NCBI GenBank assembly: GCA_963800505.1
Contig: CAWDBL010000020.1
Location: 186,001-250,000 of the forward strand
DNA length: 64,000 bases
Reading direction: 5' to 3'
Origin: Fodinibacter sp963800505
Lineage (GTDB): Bacteria; Actinomycetota; Actinomycetes; Actinomycetales; Dermatophilaceae
A program made the translations under genes and the position numbers. Below are positions 53,104 to 62,743 of this stretch, piece by piece. Position 1 is the stretch's first letter, and every line of letters starts with the position of its first letter. The notes beneath the pieces are model-generated. The model ran no database searches, was not told the DNA's origin, and was given only the letters and a program-made list of their open reading frames with translations.

Positions 53104-55666
53104 TCATCGAATCGAGCCGAAGTCTCCGGCCAGGTAGTGGTCTGGCGGTTGGGCCCTTCCATAGAACCATCCCTGTCCGTACTTCCACCCCTGAGACTGA
53201 AGGATCGCTGCCTGCTGGGCGGTCTCGACGCCCTCCGCCACGGTGACGAGGGCGAGGCCGGTCGACAGGCCAGCGAGGCCCTGGGCTATCTGGCGCGCGC
53301 GACCGTTGTCCGCCATCAGGTCATCGGTGAAGGAACGGTCCAGCTTCAGGCCGTCGATGGGCAGGTCACGCAGGTGGCTGACCGACGAGAACCCTGTGCC
53401 GAAGTCGTCCACCCACCACGAGGCGCCGAGGGCGGCGATCTCGGCCATCGTCTCGCGCACACCGGCGGTGATGTCGAAGACGGTCGTCTCCGTGACCTCG
53501 AGATGGAGGCGCAGGGGGTCGGCCTGGCTGCGGTGGAGCTCGTCACGCACCCGGTCGACGAGGTCCGGACTCGCGAGCGAGGCGGCGGACATGTTCACGG
53601 CAATGTGCTGGTCGCCCGGCAGGTGGGCTCAGCAGGTCAAGGGCCTGTGCCAAGATCGCCTGATCGAGCTCCACGATGAGCGCGCTGCGTCCAGCGGCCT
53701 CGATGAAGTCCTCCGCGGCCACGATGCTGCCGTCGCGATGCTGCCATCGAGCCAGCGCCTCGTACCCAACGACGTGCCCGTCGCTGAATCGGACGATCGG
53801 CATCAACCAGGGGCGGATCCGCCCGTCCGCCAACGCCTTCGGCAGCGCCGACCGCACCGCCAGTCTCTTTCTCGTCTCCGTCTGGATGTCACCGTCGAGG
53901 AACTGCCACCGGTCCGGTCCCCTACGGGCGGCCTGGCGCATCGCCGCCGTCGCGTCCCGGAGGAGCTCCTCGGCGTCGTGCGACCCGGCAAGGGCGATGC
54001 CGACACATCCCGTCACGTCGACGTGGCCTCCGGGGACCACCACAGGTCCCCTGACGGCTCGAAGCAGTTCCACCGCGGCAGCGGCGGCGTCCTCGGCGCT
54101 CAGGATGTCACTCGTGAGCACCATGAACTCGTCACCCGCGATGCGGGCCACCCGATCCGCTGCTCCCGCCGCCGCCATCAGTCGTTGCCCCACTTCCACG
54201 AGGACCGCGTCCCCCGCGGCGTAGGTGTATCCCTCGTTGATGGCCGTCATCCCGTCGATTCCGACGCACAGCAGGCCCCAGTCGAGGCCGCTCCGGGTGT
54301 CGATGGCGTCCTGCACCCGGGCGAGCGCCACGGACCTCTTCGCCAACCCGGTCAGCGCGTCGAAGTCCACCGCGTGCCGGTAGTCGTCCCTGACGGCGAC
54401 CTCTGCGGTGATGTCCCGGATCCCGATCACCCCGCCGACGAGCTGCCCTGCGTCATCAACGAGTGTCCGTGGGGTCGCTTCCACCCAGAGGGTCTCCTTC
54501 GACATGCTCAGCATGCGCAGTCGGCACGACGAGTCCTGACCCGCTCGGGCCTCAGCGGCCGTCTCCAGCAGGAGGGGTAGGTCGTCGGGATGGAACAGGA
54601 TGCCTCCGAACTGGCCCTCCAGCTGCGCCGGCGTGTACCCCAGCATCCTCGTCACCGAGGGAGACACCCAGTCGACGACCGCGTGCATGTCCAAGGACAG
54701 CACCAGGTCCATCGAGTTGTTGGCGAGGAGCTGCAGTCGGCGCTCGGACAGCTCGAGTCGCTGTTCGGTGCGGCGTCGGTCGGAGACGTTGCGGGCGATG
54801 ACGAGGATCTCGTCCCCGAACGGATAGGCGCTCAGCTCCAAGGACCCGTGGGCTTCCTCCTTGCCGAACTCCACCGGCCCGATGACGCTGGGTCGGCCGG
54901 TCGTGAACGGCGCGAGGTAGGCCTCGAGGAGGTGGTCGTCACGGACCCGAGGAAACAGCTCGGACAGGCGCTGCCCGAGCACCTGGTGTGCGGCCATGCC
55001 GAGCAGGTGCTCCGCTGCGGAGTTCAGCGCCGTGTGCACGAGGTCGCACGGCATCCCCTCCTCGTTCCGGACGGGCGCGTAGGCGAGCAACGGCTCAGGC
55101 ACCGCATCCAGCACCCGGCGCAGGCGCGCCTCGGACTCGGCCACCTGCTCACTTGCCCGGCGTCGACCGGTCACGTCCCGCCAGGACTCCGCGATGCACC
55201 CGTTGCTGACGGCGGCCCGCACTTCGTAGTAGCGAACGGAGTCCTCTGGCGTTCCCGGTGGATAGGCGTAGTCGTCAAGAGCCACGGTCTGGCCGGTCTC
55301 CACGATCTCCAGGTACATCGGCAACAGGCTCGTGTCCATCGTGGACGGGCGCAGCGCGAGCAGACGTGAGCCGAGCAGCCCGTCACTCGGCATCCGGTGG
55401 AACTCGCAGGCCGCCCTGTTCGCCATCAGGTAACGGAAGTCGACGACGCGACCGCTGCTGTCGCGAACGGGCTCGAGCACGATGTGTGGGTCAGGGTCCA
55501 GGTCATAGAGCGCAGCCCAACCGTCGAACCCGGCCCCCGGCCCATGCATGGTGGCTGACGGCAGGTCAGTGGTCGGAACCTCAGGATCCACGGCGCTCCC
55601 GTCTGCCCCTGCATCGTGAAGGTCTCCAACAAGAGTGGCACGCCCTCGCGACAAATGTGTCCGCAT
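53104..55666 (-). pseudogene. PAS-GGDEF-EAL cyclic-di-GMP protein, frameshifted in the EAL domain
   Basis: About 853 residues when joined. Three PAS-type sensor domains occupy roughly residues 45-430 (e.g. NNSMDLVLSLDMHAVVDWVSPSVTRMLGYTPAQLEG). The GGDEF domain follows, with the signature reading AGDEF near residue 508, so cyclase activity is uncertain. The EAL domain has GYEALARW near residue 633 and, after the break, LHLEVTETTVFD and VDDFGTGFSSVSHLRDLPID, all phosphodiesterase residues. One extra C at about 53620-53626 splits the frame just before NMSAASL. No membrane segment is seen, so it would be a cytoplasmic c-di-GMP sensor/phosphodiesterase. It lies in the segment bounded by the two ahcY 3' ends. 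Confidence 0.82.
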
Positions 55667-55746
55667 GGGGTATAAGCCGTCCGAACCGTGATCCTTCGCT
55701 CCATCCGGGTCGAGCGGAGGGCGTACCTGGAGGCTCGCATCGTCCG

Positions 55747-56065
55747 ATGAACCTGGGCAACGCCACCGGCCACCCCTCGTTCGTCATGTCCAACTCGTTC
55801 TCGAACCAGACGATCGTCCAGATCGAGCTGTTCAAATCGAGCTGTTCAACAAGACCGACGACTACGTCTCAACAAGACCGACGAGTACGTCGACGACGAC
55901 GGCAAGCCGACCGTGCAGACGCTGCCCAACCACCTCGACGAGAAGGTCGCCGAGCTGCACCTCGACGCGCTCGGGGTCGAGCTCACCGAGCTGACCAAGG
56001 AGCAGGCCGAGTACCTCGGCGTCGACGTCGCCGGGCCGTACGAGCCGGAGCACTACCGCTACTGA
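55747..56065 (+). pseudogene. duplicated 3' end of ahcY
   Basis: A copy of ahcY 52008-52289 (codons for MNLGNATGHPSF onward to the stop). It differs by a handful of substitutions and by two tandem micro-duplications of 14 and 23 bp near 55835-55885, which together break the reading frame. There is no ribosome site or N-terminal part, so it cannot make enzyme. It marks the far end of a 3.46-kb segment starting after ahcY and is probably the displaced original 3' end or an attachment-site remnant. Confidence 0.93.
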
Positions 56066-56099
56066 TATGCAGCGATGTCCTCACGAGGACTCGTCGAGG

Positions 56100-56131
56100 C
56101 GCCGCCGAGCTGGTTTCTCGGCGGCGTCTTT
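56100..56131 (+). terminator. classical intrinsic terminator after the ahcY remnant
   Basis: A 10-bp perfect stem CGCCGCCGAG/CTCGGCGGCG (56100-56109 with 56117-56126) with a 7-base loop, followed by TCTTTCCT. It stands 34 bp after the duplicated stop codon and may be the original ahcY terminator. Confidence 0.8.
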
Positions 56132-56229
56132 CCTGCCTCTGTCCGACCTGGCCGATTTGTCGAAGTGCCGAGCCGCAGGGGCGGTAACGTTCGCGCGATG
56201 TGCCCCGCAGTCGGAAGGACGATCGTCCG

Positions 56230-58011
56230 ATGCTCGATCGCCTGAGACCGGGTCGACTGCTCGACGCCGTCCCGGCGGTCGTCGCCACGCTCCTCATGGT
56301 CGTTGCAATCGCCTCGACCGTTCGCGGGCTCGACTTCGTCGACGAGAGCTACTTCCTGTCCCTGATCGCCGACCCCGGTGCCAACCGGGACAACGGAGAG
56401 CTCTTCCTCTTCGGCTTCCTCGTCCATCCTGTGTATGCCGCACTCGGTCACGACGTGGCGCTTCTGCGGATCGCCAACCTCCTTGTGATGGGTGGGGTCG
56501 CGGCTTGGATGGCACACGTCGTCCTGTCGGAAGTGCGTAGCCTTCGGCCCTCCACGCGCAGGGCATCTCCGGGTCACCTGGTTGCGGTCTCGGTCGTCGT
56601 CGCATCGGTGGTGAGCGCATATGCCGGCGGTGTCCGTGTGCCGAATTACCGCACGGTGGACCTCGTCGGCCTGATGCTGCTGACCCTGGCCTTCGTGTGG
56701 ACAACGCAAGGCCATCAGTTCCGGGCAGGGCTGCTGATGGGCTCAGCGTGGTGGCTCAGCGTCGTGGGCCGCCCGCCCACCGCTGTGGTCCTCGTGGTCA
56801 TCATCCCGGTGCTGTTGATGGTGATGCGAGCGCTGACGTTGCGGCTGGTTGCCGCGGCGCTTGTCGGCGCCACTGCGGCTGCGACGTTGACCCTTGTCGT
56901 CGCACGGATGAGTCCCTGCGAGACAGTCGCCTACTTGGTGCGGGGATACAGACAGAACCAGCTCATTGGCGGGCACACCTCGATTCGAGGGCTGGTGGGG
57001 CTGGTGAACCCTGAGTGGGGTGGCTTCGTCGTCTTCGGACTGCCGGTCTTGCTCATGGCGGTCGTGGTGACTCTCGTACTTCACCGCCGCGACCGGCTCC
57101 CACCTGTCGCCGTCCGGGCCGCCGCCCTAGCATTCGGGATACTCGCCCTGGGGGTTGTGCTTGCCGCACCAATGCTGGTTGCGCAAGGTCGGCCGAGCGC
57201 GGTCCTGCCCATGGCTCTGGTCATCCCTGTCTGGACCGTCGGGCTGCTACTGATGGAAGACCGGACCGAGCGAGGCTCTCCGCGGCGCGAACCACCGATG
57301 CTGTTTGTGGTGATGCCGCTCCTTGCCGCTCCCTACGTCGCAAGCGTGGGCACTAACTCGCCCTTCACCCACACGATGGCTCTGGCATCCACGTTCTGGG
57401 TGCTCGCCGCGATGGTGGTCACCACGTGCTCGCAGACAGAGACGCCGGTCGCGAGGGGTGTGGGACTGGTGACCGCGGGCCTGTGCCTCGCGGTGCCTGC
57501 AGCGGTGCTTGCGGTGCTTGCGGGCGAGGTGGAGCTGGAGCCGGGGGCGCCACCGGCGCGAGAGGCCACCATCGCAGGAGGGACCCTGCTGATGACCCCG
57601 CCTGATGCTGATGTCCTCGATTTGTTGAGAGGTGTCGCGGCAAAGGAGGGACTGACGTCGCGTACACCGGTCGTCGATCTGACCGGGGTCGGGGCCGGCT
57701 ATCGATTCCAGCTTGGCCCTCACCCCTTCGGCCGGGCCTTCCTGTTCGGAATCTTCCCGGGTGCGACGGAGGGTGCGCGCTACTCCTTCTCCTGGGAGAG
57801 CTGTGAGGAACGCAGTCGGACGTGGGTCATCTATGCCGACAACAACCCTTGGGACGTCAGCCCTGCCTTTACTCAGGGCGTCCTATCCCTGGAGACGGAC
57901 TACAAGAGGGTAGCGACGTTCTCACCGACTCAGGGCCCCGAGGAATGGCGTGGTCTTCGGATGCACGTGCTCAAACCGACGCCCGCTGTCGCTCGAAAGC
58001 TGGGGTGCTGA
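56230..58011 (+). CDS. GT-C-like polytopic membrane protein, tandem paralogue 1
   Basis: A 593-residue protein with about eleven hydrophobic segments. The first outer loop has LDFVDESYFLSLIADPG, an acidic pair in the place of the catalytic residues of GT-C glycosyltransferases, followed by FGFLVHPVYAALGHDVALLRI. The soluble C-terminal 130 residues (VVDLTGVGAGYRFQLG, WESCEERSRTWVIYADNNPWDVSP, ending KPTPAVARKLGC) are shared with the next gene. ATG 56230 is chosen because GGAAGG lies upstream; GTG 56200 would add ten residues. Third-position GC is lower than in the first 50 kb, hinting at a different origin. No named family was recognised with certainty. Confidence 0.65.
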   Translation: MLDRLRPGRLLDAVPAVVATLLMVVAIASTVRGLDFVDESYFLSLIADPGANRDNGELFLFGFLVHPVYAALGHDVALLRIANLLVMGGVAAWMAHVVLSEVRSLRPSTRRASPGHLVAVSVVVASVVSAYAGGVRVPNYRTVDLVGLMLLTLAFVWTTQGHQFRAGLLMGSAWWLSVVGRPPTAVVLVVIIPVLLMVMRALTLRLVAAALVGATAAATLTLVVARMSPCETVAYLVRGYRQNQLIGGHTSIRGLVGLVNPEWGGFVVFGLPVLLMAVVVTLVLHRRDRLPPVAVRAAALAFGILALGVVLAAPMLVAQGRPSAVLPMALVIPVWTVGLLLMEDRTERGSPRREPPMLFVVMPLLAAPYVASVGTNSPFTHTMALASTFWVLAAMVVTTCSQTETPVARGVGLVTAGLCLAVPAAVLAVLAGEVELEPGAPPAREATIAGGTLLMTPPDADVLDLLRGVAAKEGLTSRTPVVDLTGVGAGYRFQLGPHPFGRAFLFGIFPGATEGARYSFSWESCEERSRTWVIYADNNPWDVSPAFTQGVLSLETDYKRVATFSPTQGPEEWRGLRMHVLKPTPAVARKLGC

Positions 58012-58157
58012 CGACCAAGGCACCGGGCGCGCGTTCTGAGGCTGTCTTGGTCGAGCCGCCCGGCGAGTGATGTTTCCTGAACGTGCTCGAGGCCACGGTG
58101 GTGACGGTTGGGGAAGTGCCGGTGCCGCGACAGAAGTGTTGGTACGTTCCACACGTG

Positions 58158-59969
58158 ATGAGTGCTCCCGCAGCACGGGCTCGTGGGACTGGGAGAGCCG
58201 CATCCGTTTCGCTGGGTGCGGCGGCCGTGTTGGTGCTCGCCCTGCAGGCGGCGCTCTCCGGACGCGGCCTCGACATGCTCGACGAAGCGTTCAGCCTCAC
58301 GCTCATCGCTCACCCGCAGGCGGCCATGACGGGCGGTGACGTCTTCACGTACGGCATGGTGCTGCACCCGCTCTACGAGTTTCTCGGTCAGGACGTGGCG
58401 CTCTTCCGGCTCGTCGGACTGGTGTTGGTCGTCTCGGCATCGATGTGGATGGCACACGAGTCTCTGCGGCTGCTCGCTGGCGAGGGCGTCGTCCTGCACC
58501 CCTTTGCGGTGACGGCGGTCGTGCTGAGCGTAGCCGCGGGCACGACGACCGCATACGCCTTCGGTGCTCGCACTATTGGCTACCGGACCGTCTGCCTGCT
58601 TGGGATGATGACCGCGGTGGCAGGGATCGCTCGCCTGCTGCGCGGTGCCAGCATGCCGGGATCCATGGTCGTCGGCGGCTCGTTGGGAGTCGTGTTCATG
58701 GGGCGCCCGACGGGGGCGGTGGCCCTCCTCTGCCTGGTGGCCCTCACCTTGGTGGCGTGTCGACAGTGGTCGATCAGGGTCTTGGGCGGTGTGGCTCTCG
58801 GTGCTGCCCTCTTCACGGCCGCCTTCTGGTTCATCACCGGCGTGGACCCGGGGTCTGCCGCCGCCTTCGTCATTCGCGGGTATCGGCAGGTCAGCCTCTA
58901 CGACTCGTACCGGTCGCTTCCTGACATGCTTGGACTGGGTCAGTTCGGAATCGCCTCGACGCCAACGGGACTGATCGTCTTCGGTGCCATCCTCCTGCTC
59001 CCGGTGGGTATCGCGCTGCTTCTCGTCCGTGCGCAGCGTGTTCCGCTCTGGGTGGGGATGACGGTGGCCCTGTTGGTGGGAACGGCAGTCGCCAGTTACG
59101 TAGGGGTCGCCGGCCTGGCACCGCGGGGGTTCGGCGCCCAGGTGCAGACGGTCCTGTTCGTGCTGCCTGCGCTTGCATTGACAATGTGGGTCCTGAGGGG
59201 AACGTGGCAATCGCTTGGGCTGCTGCGGGCGGCGTCCCGGCCGGTTTCCGTCCTAGTGGCTCTCCTGCTGGCGCTGCCCTACCTCGCGGCCGTCGGGACG
59301 AACACCCGGTTCGGGTACGTGATGGCACAAGCCTCAGTCTTCTGGGTTCTCGCCCTCGCGGTCGTGGCGGCGCGCACTGGACCCGAATGGCTCGACACGA
59401 ACCAGTCCGTCCTCGCGACATCGGCATTCAGCCTGGCAGCTGTCTCAGTAGTCGTGGCAGTGGGTGTCGCCGACACGGGCCTCGACGGAGCAGACGCGAT
59501 CCAGACCGAGCGTTCGCGCGTGGAGGGCGGAAGCCTGCTGCTCAAACACGCCGATGCTTTCGCCCTGGACCGGCTCAGGGCTGTGCGGCAGGAGTACGAC
59601 CTGACGCAGGGGACACCGTCGATCGACCTCACCGGCGTCGAGCCCGGTTACCAGCTCGCGCTGGGTACGCGACCGCTGGGGCGGGGCGCCTACTACGGCT
59701 TCTTCCGGGGCGCCGTGCGAGCAGCCACCCTCGGCCTCGGCCTGGAGTCGTGCGAAGACCGGGCCGCCGCTTGGCTCCTGTACGCACCCGGCAACCCGGC
59801 CGACATCAGCCGCGCCCACGTCGGCGATGTCCTCGACCTCACGACCGACTACGAGGTGGTCACAACCGTCACACCTGGGCAGGGTGGTCAGGAAGCCCGG
59901 GCAATGACCGTGGAGGTCCTCAGGCCCACACCTCGTGTGCGAGCCAAGTTGGGATGCGTCGGGCGATGA
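58158..59969 (+). CDS. GT-C-like polytopic membrane protein, tandem paralogue 2
   Basis: A 603-residue relative of the preceding gene product. It keeps the loop LDMLDEAFSLTLIAHPQ, the LHPLYEFLGQDVALFRL region, GRPTGAVALL in the middle, FVIRGYRQVSLYDSYRSL, and the soluble end (SIDLTGVEPGYQLALG, LESCEDRAAAWLLYAPGNPADIS, RPTPRVRAKLGC). Overall identity is perhaps a third by eye, so the duplication is old. ATG at 58158 is used; a GTG at 58083 would add 25 residues lacking a hydrophobic or family character. It is followed 154 bp later by a GtrA gene, so the set probably modifies a surface glycan. Confidence 0.65.
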   Translation: MSAPAARARGTGRAASVSLGAAAVLVLALQAALSGRGLDMLDEAFSLTLIAHPQAAMTGGDVFTYGMVLHPLYEFLGQDVALFRLVGLVLVVSASMWMAHESLRLLAGEGVVLHPFAVTAVVLSVAAGTTTAYAFGARTIGYRTVCLLGMMTAVAGIARLLRGASMPGSMVVGGSLGVVFMGRPTGAVALLCLVALTLVACRQWSIRVLGGVALGAALFTAAFWFITGVDPGSAAAFVIRGYRQVSLYDSYRSLPDMLGLGQFGIASTPTGLIVFGAILLLPVGIALLLVRAQRVPLWVGMTVALLVGTAVASYVGVAGLAPRGFGAQVQTVLFVLPALALTMWVLRGTWQSLGLLRAASRPVSVLVALLLALPYLAAVGTNTRFGYVMAQASVFWVLALAVVAARTGPEWLDTNQSVLATSAFSLAAVSVVVAVGVADTGLDGADAIQTERSRVEGGSLLLKHADAFALDRLRAVRQEYDLTQGTPSIDLTGVEPGYQLALGTRPLGRGAYYGFFRGAVRAATLGLGLESCEDRAAAWLLYAPGNPADISRAHVGDVLDLTTDYEVVTTVTPGQGGQEARAMTVEVLRPTPRVRAKLGCVGR

Positions 59970-60123
59970 GTCCCTGCAGATGTCGTCAGTGTGAGAAGCA
60001 ATGGTTGGCCGGGCCGGAGGCACAGGCCGATCAGCCGAACGGCCCGTCCCCTGTCAGGCCCGTTCGTCACCGGCGACGGTGCGCACGCCCATACCGTGGA
60101 GCTACGAGCACGAAGGAGAAGCC

Positions 60124-60774
60124 ATGACCGATGCGCTGGCGTCGGCTACCGACAAGAACGAGTCGGCAACCGTCGCCACCCGTCTTGTCCGGCGCTGGCG
60201 GGCGTTGCCGACGGTGTTCCGTTTCGGACTGGCGGGCGGCACCACCCAGATGGTGTACCTGACGGTCTTCGGTGCCGCCCTCGCGACGCACCTGCCTTAC
60301 ATGGTGGGTTTGGTCGTGGCCCAAGCGGTCACCATCTGTTACGCGTTCCCCGTCTACAGGCGCGTTGTCTTTGCGGCCCGCGGTCCGCTGACGAGGCAGT
60401 TCCTCACCTTCATGGGTGTGTGGTGGCTGGGGGTGGCCATGAGCGTCGTCGGGGTCCCGGTCATGGTCGAATCGGTCGGGATGGCACCTTTCGTGGCCCA
60501 GCTGCTCGTCCTCATCGCCGTTTTCACCTTCAGCTTCCTGGGTCATCTGCGCCTCACCTTCAGGCCCCGACCAAGGCGTTCCGCGGACGGCTGGCGATCA
60601 GGGGAGCAGGGACTGAGCCGGAGAGTCATCGACTACCAGCACGTTGGCGACCCACCACCACTGCAGCACGAGCTCTGTAACGAGGACACCGCTGAGCAGC
60701 GAGAACCGCACGAAACTGCTCGTCCTGCAGTCAGTCATCGGCCCGAACGTTCCCAACGGAACCAGCGTCAGTAG
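60124..60774 (+). CDS. GtrA family membrane protein with abnormal C-terminal extension
   Basis: GtrA proteins help flip or present polyprenyl-phosphate sugars for surface-glycan side chains. The four-helix core is clear: FRFGLAGGTTQMVYLTVFGAAL, VVAQAVTICYAFPVYRRVVF, RQFLTFMGVWWLGVAMSVVG and LVLIAVFTFSFLGHLRLTFR. The family normally stops about here (residue 145-150). This frame runs on for a further 60 or more polar residues, overlapping the convergent membrane-protein remnant by 177 bp, so the natural stop was probably lost by an indel or rearrangement. AAGGAGAAGCC precedes the ATG at 60124. Confidence 0.8.
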   Translation: MTDALASATDKNESATVATRLVRRWRALPTVFRFGLAGGTTQMVYLTVFGAALATHLPYMVGLVVAQAVTICYAFPVYRRVVFAARGPLTRQFLTFMGVWWLGVAMSVVGVPVMVESVGMAPFVAQLLVLIAVFTFSFLGHLRLTFRPRPRRSADGWRSGEQGLSRRVIDYQHVGDPPPLQHELCNEDTAEQREPHETARPAVSHRPERSQRNQRQ

Positions 60775-61209
60775 GGCGTGCCGGATGATCCCGGCTCCGG
60801 GAGGGGTAGCGAGCAGGACGAACAGCATGTAGATGGCGGCCCACGCGCCCAGATGGTCTTCATGACCTTGCTCACTCCGGCGACGCCAGCGCAGACATCC
60901 AATGACGGCGACGATCGACACGATGAGCACTGCCTCGACGCGGAGGCCCTGGTCCCACAGCCCACCGAACCATCCCCCGCCGGCGTGCCCGTTGCTCGTC
61001 CACGCCGACAGCGTGTCGAGGTAGGCCGTGGGTGAGCGGGCGATCAGGCCGGCGACGGCCGGCCAGGCGAAGGCCAGCAGGGTCAAGGCGCTGACGGCGA
61101 GGAGTCTGGCCGGTCGACACCGCGTCTCCCGGGTCAGCAGCGCGGCGCCTTCGTTCCTTGGCGCACCAGGGCGCGCGAAGATTCTGGTGGGTGTCGCGTT
61201 CTGCTGTGG
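60598..61209 (-). pseudogene. 5'-truncated membrane protein (C-terminal fragment)
   Basis: The frame is open from 61209 with no start codon of normal type until a TTG at 61086. It reads like the last third of a large membrane protein: a loop rich in Arg (LLTRETRCRPARLLAVSAL), then WPAVAGLIARSPTAYLDTLSAWTSN, helices VLIVSIVAVIGCL and GAWAAIYMLFVLLATPPGAGIIRHALLTLVPLG. Such endings occur in PIG-V/GT-C mannosyltransferase-like proteins, but the fragment is too short to be sure. The upstream part was probably removed when the adjacent IS110 element arrived. Confidence 0.55.
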
Positions 61210-61229
61210 TCACGAGGGATCGACCGGGG

Positions 61230-61423
61230 TGAGACTGGTGGTGTTCGTCGTGGTCGACCCCGGATGCTCCTTGGTGCCGGTGAGCCTGTAGGTCAGCAAA
61301 GTGGTGGAGGGCTCCACGGGAACCGTGGATTGTTGCCTTTGAGCACGAGTGTCAGACTTTCATTCCTTCCCTGCCCTCCCCGCGACGGATACCAGTGCTG
61401 GTCCCTGGTGTGAGGAGGAAGTC
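61230..61423 (+). ncRNA. candidate bridge-RNA region of the IS110 element
   Basis: IS110-group elements encode a structured guide RNA between the left end and the transposase gene. This 194-bp non-coding stretch sits exactly there and contains perfect short hairpins, CCACGG-GAA-CCGTGG (61314-61328) and ACCAG-TG-CTGGT (61391-61402). The left end of the element and the RNA borders were not determined, so this is a position-based prediction. Confidence 0.3.
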
Positions 61424-62254
61424 ATGGAAGTTGTGCACGTGCGCTGTGCTGGGCTCGACATCTCCAAGCAGGACGCCAAGGTCTGTGTCCGGATCGCCGG
61501 GGCGGGCCGCCGCAAGACGACCGAGACGGTGACGACCTGGTCGGCGATGACCTACCAGGTCCTGGCGTTGCGCGAGCATCTGGTCGCCGAGCAGGTCACC
61601 TGCGTGGTGATGGAAGCCACCAGTGATTACTGGAAGCCGTTTTACTACCTGCTCGAGGACCTGCCCGGAGTCGAGGTGATGCTGGTCAACGCCCGGCACG
61701 AGAAGAACCTCCCGGGCCGCAAGACCGATGTGGCCGATGCCACGTGGCTGGCCCAGCTCGGCGCGCACGGTCTGGTTCGGACATCGTTCGTGCCACCGGA
61801 GCCGATCCGGGTGTTGCGAGACCTGACCCGGGCCCGGACCGCGATCATCCGCGAACGCGGCCGCGAGGTCCAGCGCCTGGAGAAGCTGCTCGAGGACGCC
61901 GGGATCAAGCTGTCCGCGGTGGCCTCAAACATCACCGGCGTCTCAGGCAGGCTGATGCTGGCGGCGCTGATCGAGGGCGAAGGCGACCCCAGCGTGTTGG
62001 CGGACCTGGCCAAACGTCGGCTGCGTTCGAAGATCCCGGCCCTGACCGAAGCATTGACCGGCCGGTTCAACGAGCACCACGCGTTCTTGGCCCAGGTCCA
62101 CCTCGACCTCATCGACCAGCACACAGCGGCGATCCAGGAGATCACCGCCCGGATCGAGGTGGTGATCGAACCCTTTCAGGACTTCCGGGACCTGATCACC
62201 ACCATCCCCTCTCCGACAGACTTCTGTGAGACGCAGGAACTGGTCGGTATCTAG
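61424..62254 (+). mobile_element. IS110 family transposase, C-terminal half missing
   Basis: The 276-residue product keeps the N-terminal DEDD nuclease domain: CAGLDISKQDAKVCV (Asp), VVMEATSDYWKPFYYLLED (Glu), and NARHEKNLPGRKTDVADATWLAQLG (two Asp), plus the coiled-coil region. IS110 transposases are about 350-420 residues long and end in a domain with a catalytic Ser; here homology stops at LITTIP (about 62212), after which an unrelated 15-residue tail leads to a stop. The break coincides with the start of an IS3-type element, so the transposase is dead. ATG 61424 has GAGGAGGAAG upstream. Confidence 0.88.
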
Positions 62255-62317
62255 GCTGGGTGCGGGGACAGGAGAGCTGGATTTATCGAGTACATCGATT
62301 CATCGCGGGCCGGGTCT

Positions 62318-62743
62318 GTGGTCAACGACGACGAGGTTGTCGTCGAGCCGGCTGTGCTGGTGGGGCCGCGTGAGGGCCGTGCGAAGCGGCGGACGTTCAC
62401 GGCCGAGATCAAACGGCGGGTGGTGGCTGAGTACGACGCGGCACCGCAGGGTTGCAAGGGTGCGGTGCTGCGCCGCGAACGGCTGTATGACTCCCATGTG
62501 CAGGAGTGGCGGGCCGCGATCGGGGCCGGCACTCTGGGCGGTGGCGCCCGGCGGGGTCGCCCGCCGGGCACGGGCCGTAGCCCGGAGCAGGTGCGGATCG
62601 TGCAGTTGGAGCGGGAGAACGCGCGACTGCAGGGCGAGCTCGACGCGAAGGACGAGGTCATCGCACGCCGTGAGGATGCCTTGGAGGTCCTGGGAAAAGG
62701 TGTCGCGTTCTTGGAAGCTCTGTCCTCGAAGAACGCGCGATGA
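62318..62743 (+). mobile_element. IS3 family transposase OrfA
   Basis: A 141-residue helix-turn-helix protein: RRTFTAEIKRRVVAEYDAAPQGCKGAVLRRERLYDSHVQEWR is the DNA-binding part and RIVQLERENARLQGELDAKDEVIARREDALEVLGK the leucine-zipper region of IS3 OrfA. GTG at 62318 is the start. OrfB overlaps by ATGA at 62740-62743. IS3 elements usually join OrfA and OrfB by a -1 frameshift; here the overlap may instead use restart. Confidence 0.88.

Noticed and set aside
52290..55746. Complete integrative element with its own integrase
   Set aside because: Only two minus-strand genes are found between the ahcY repeats and neither resembles an integrase or excisionase.
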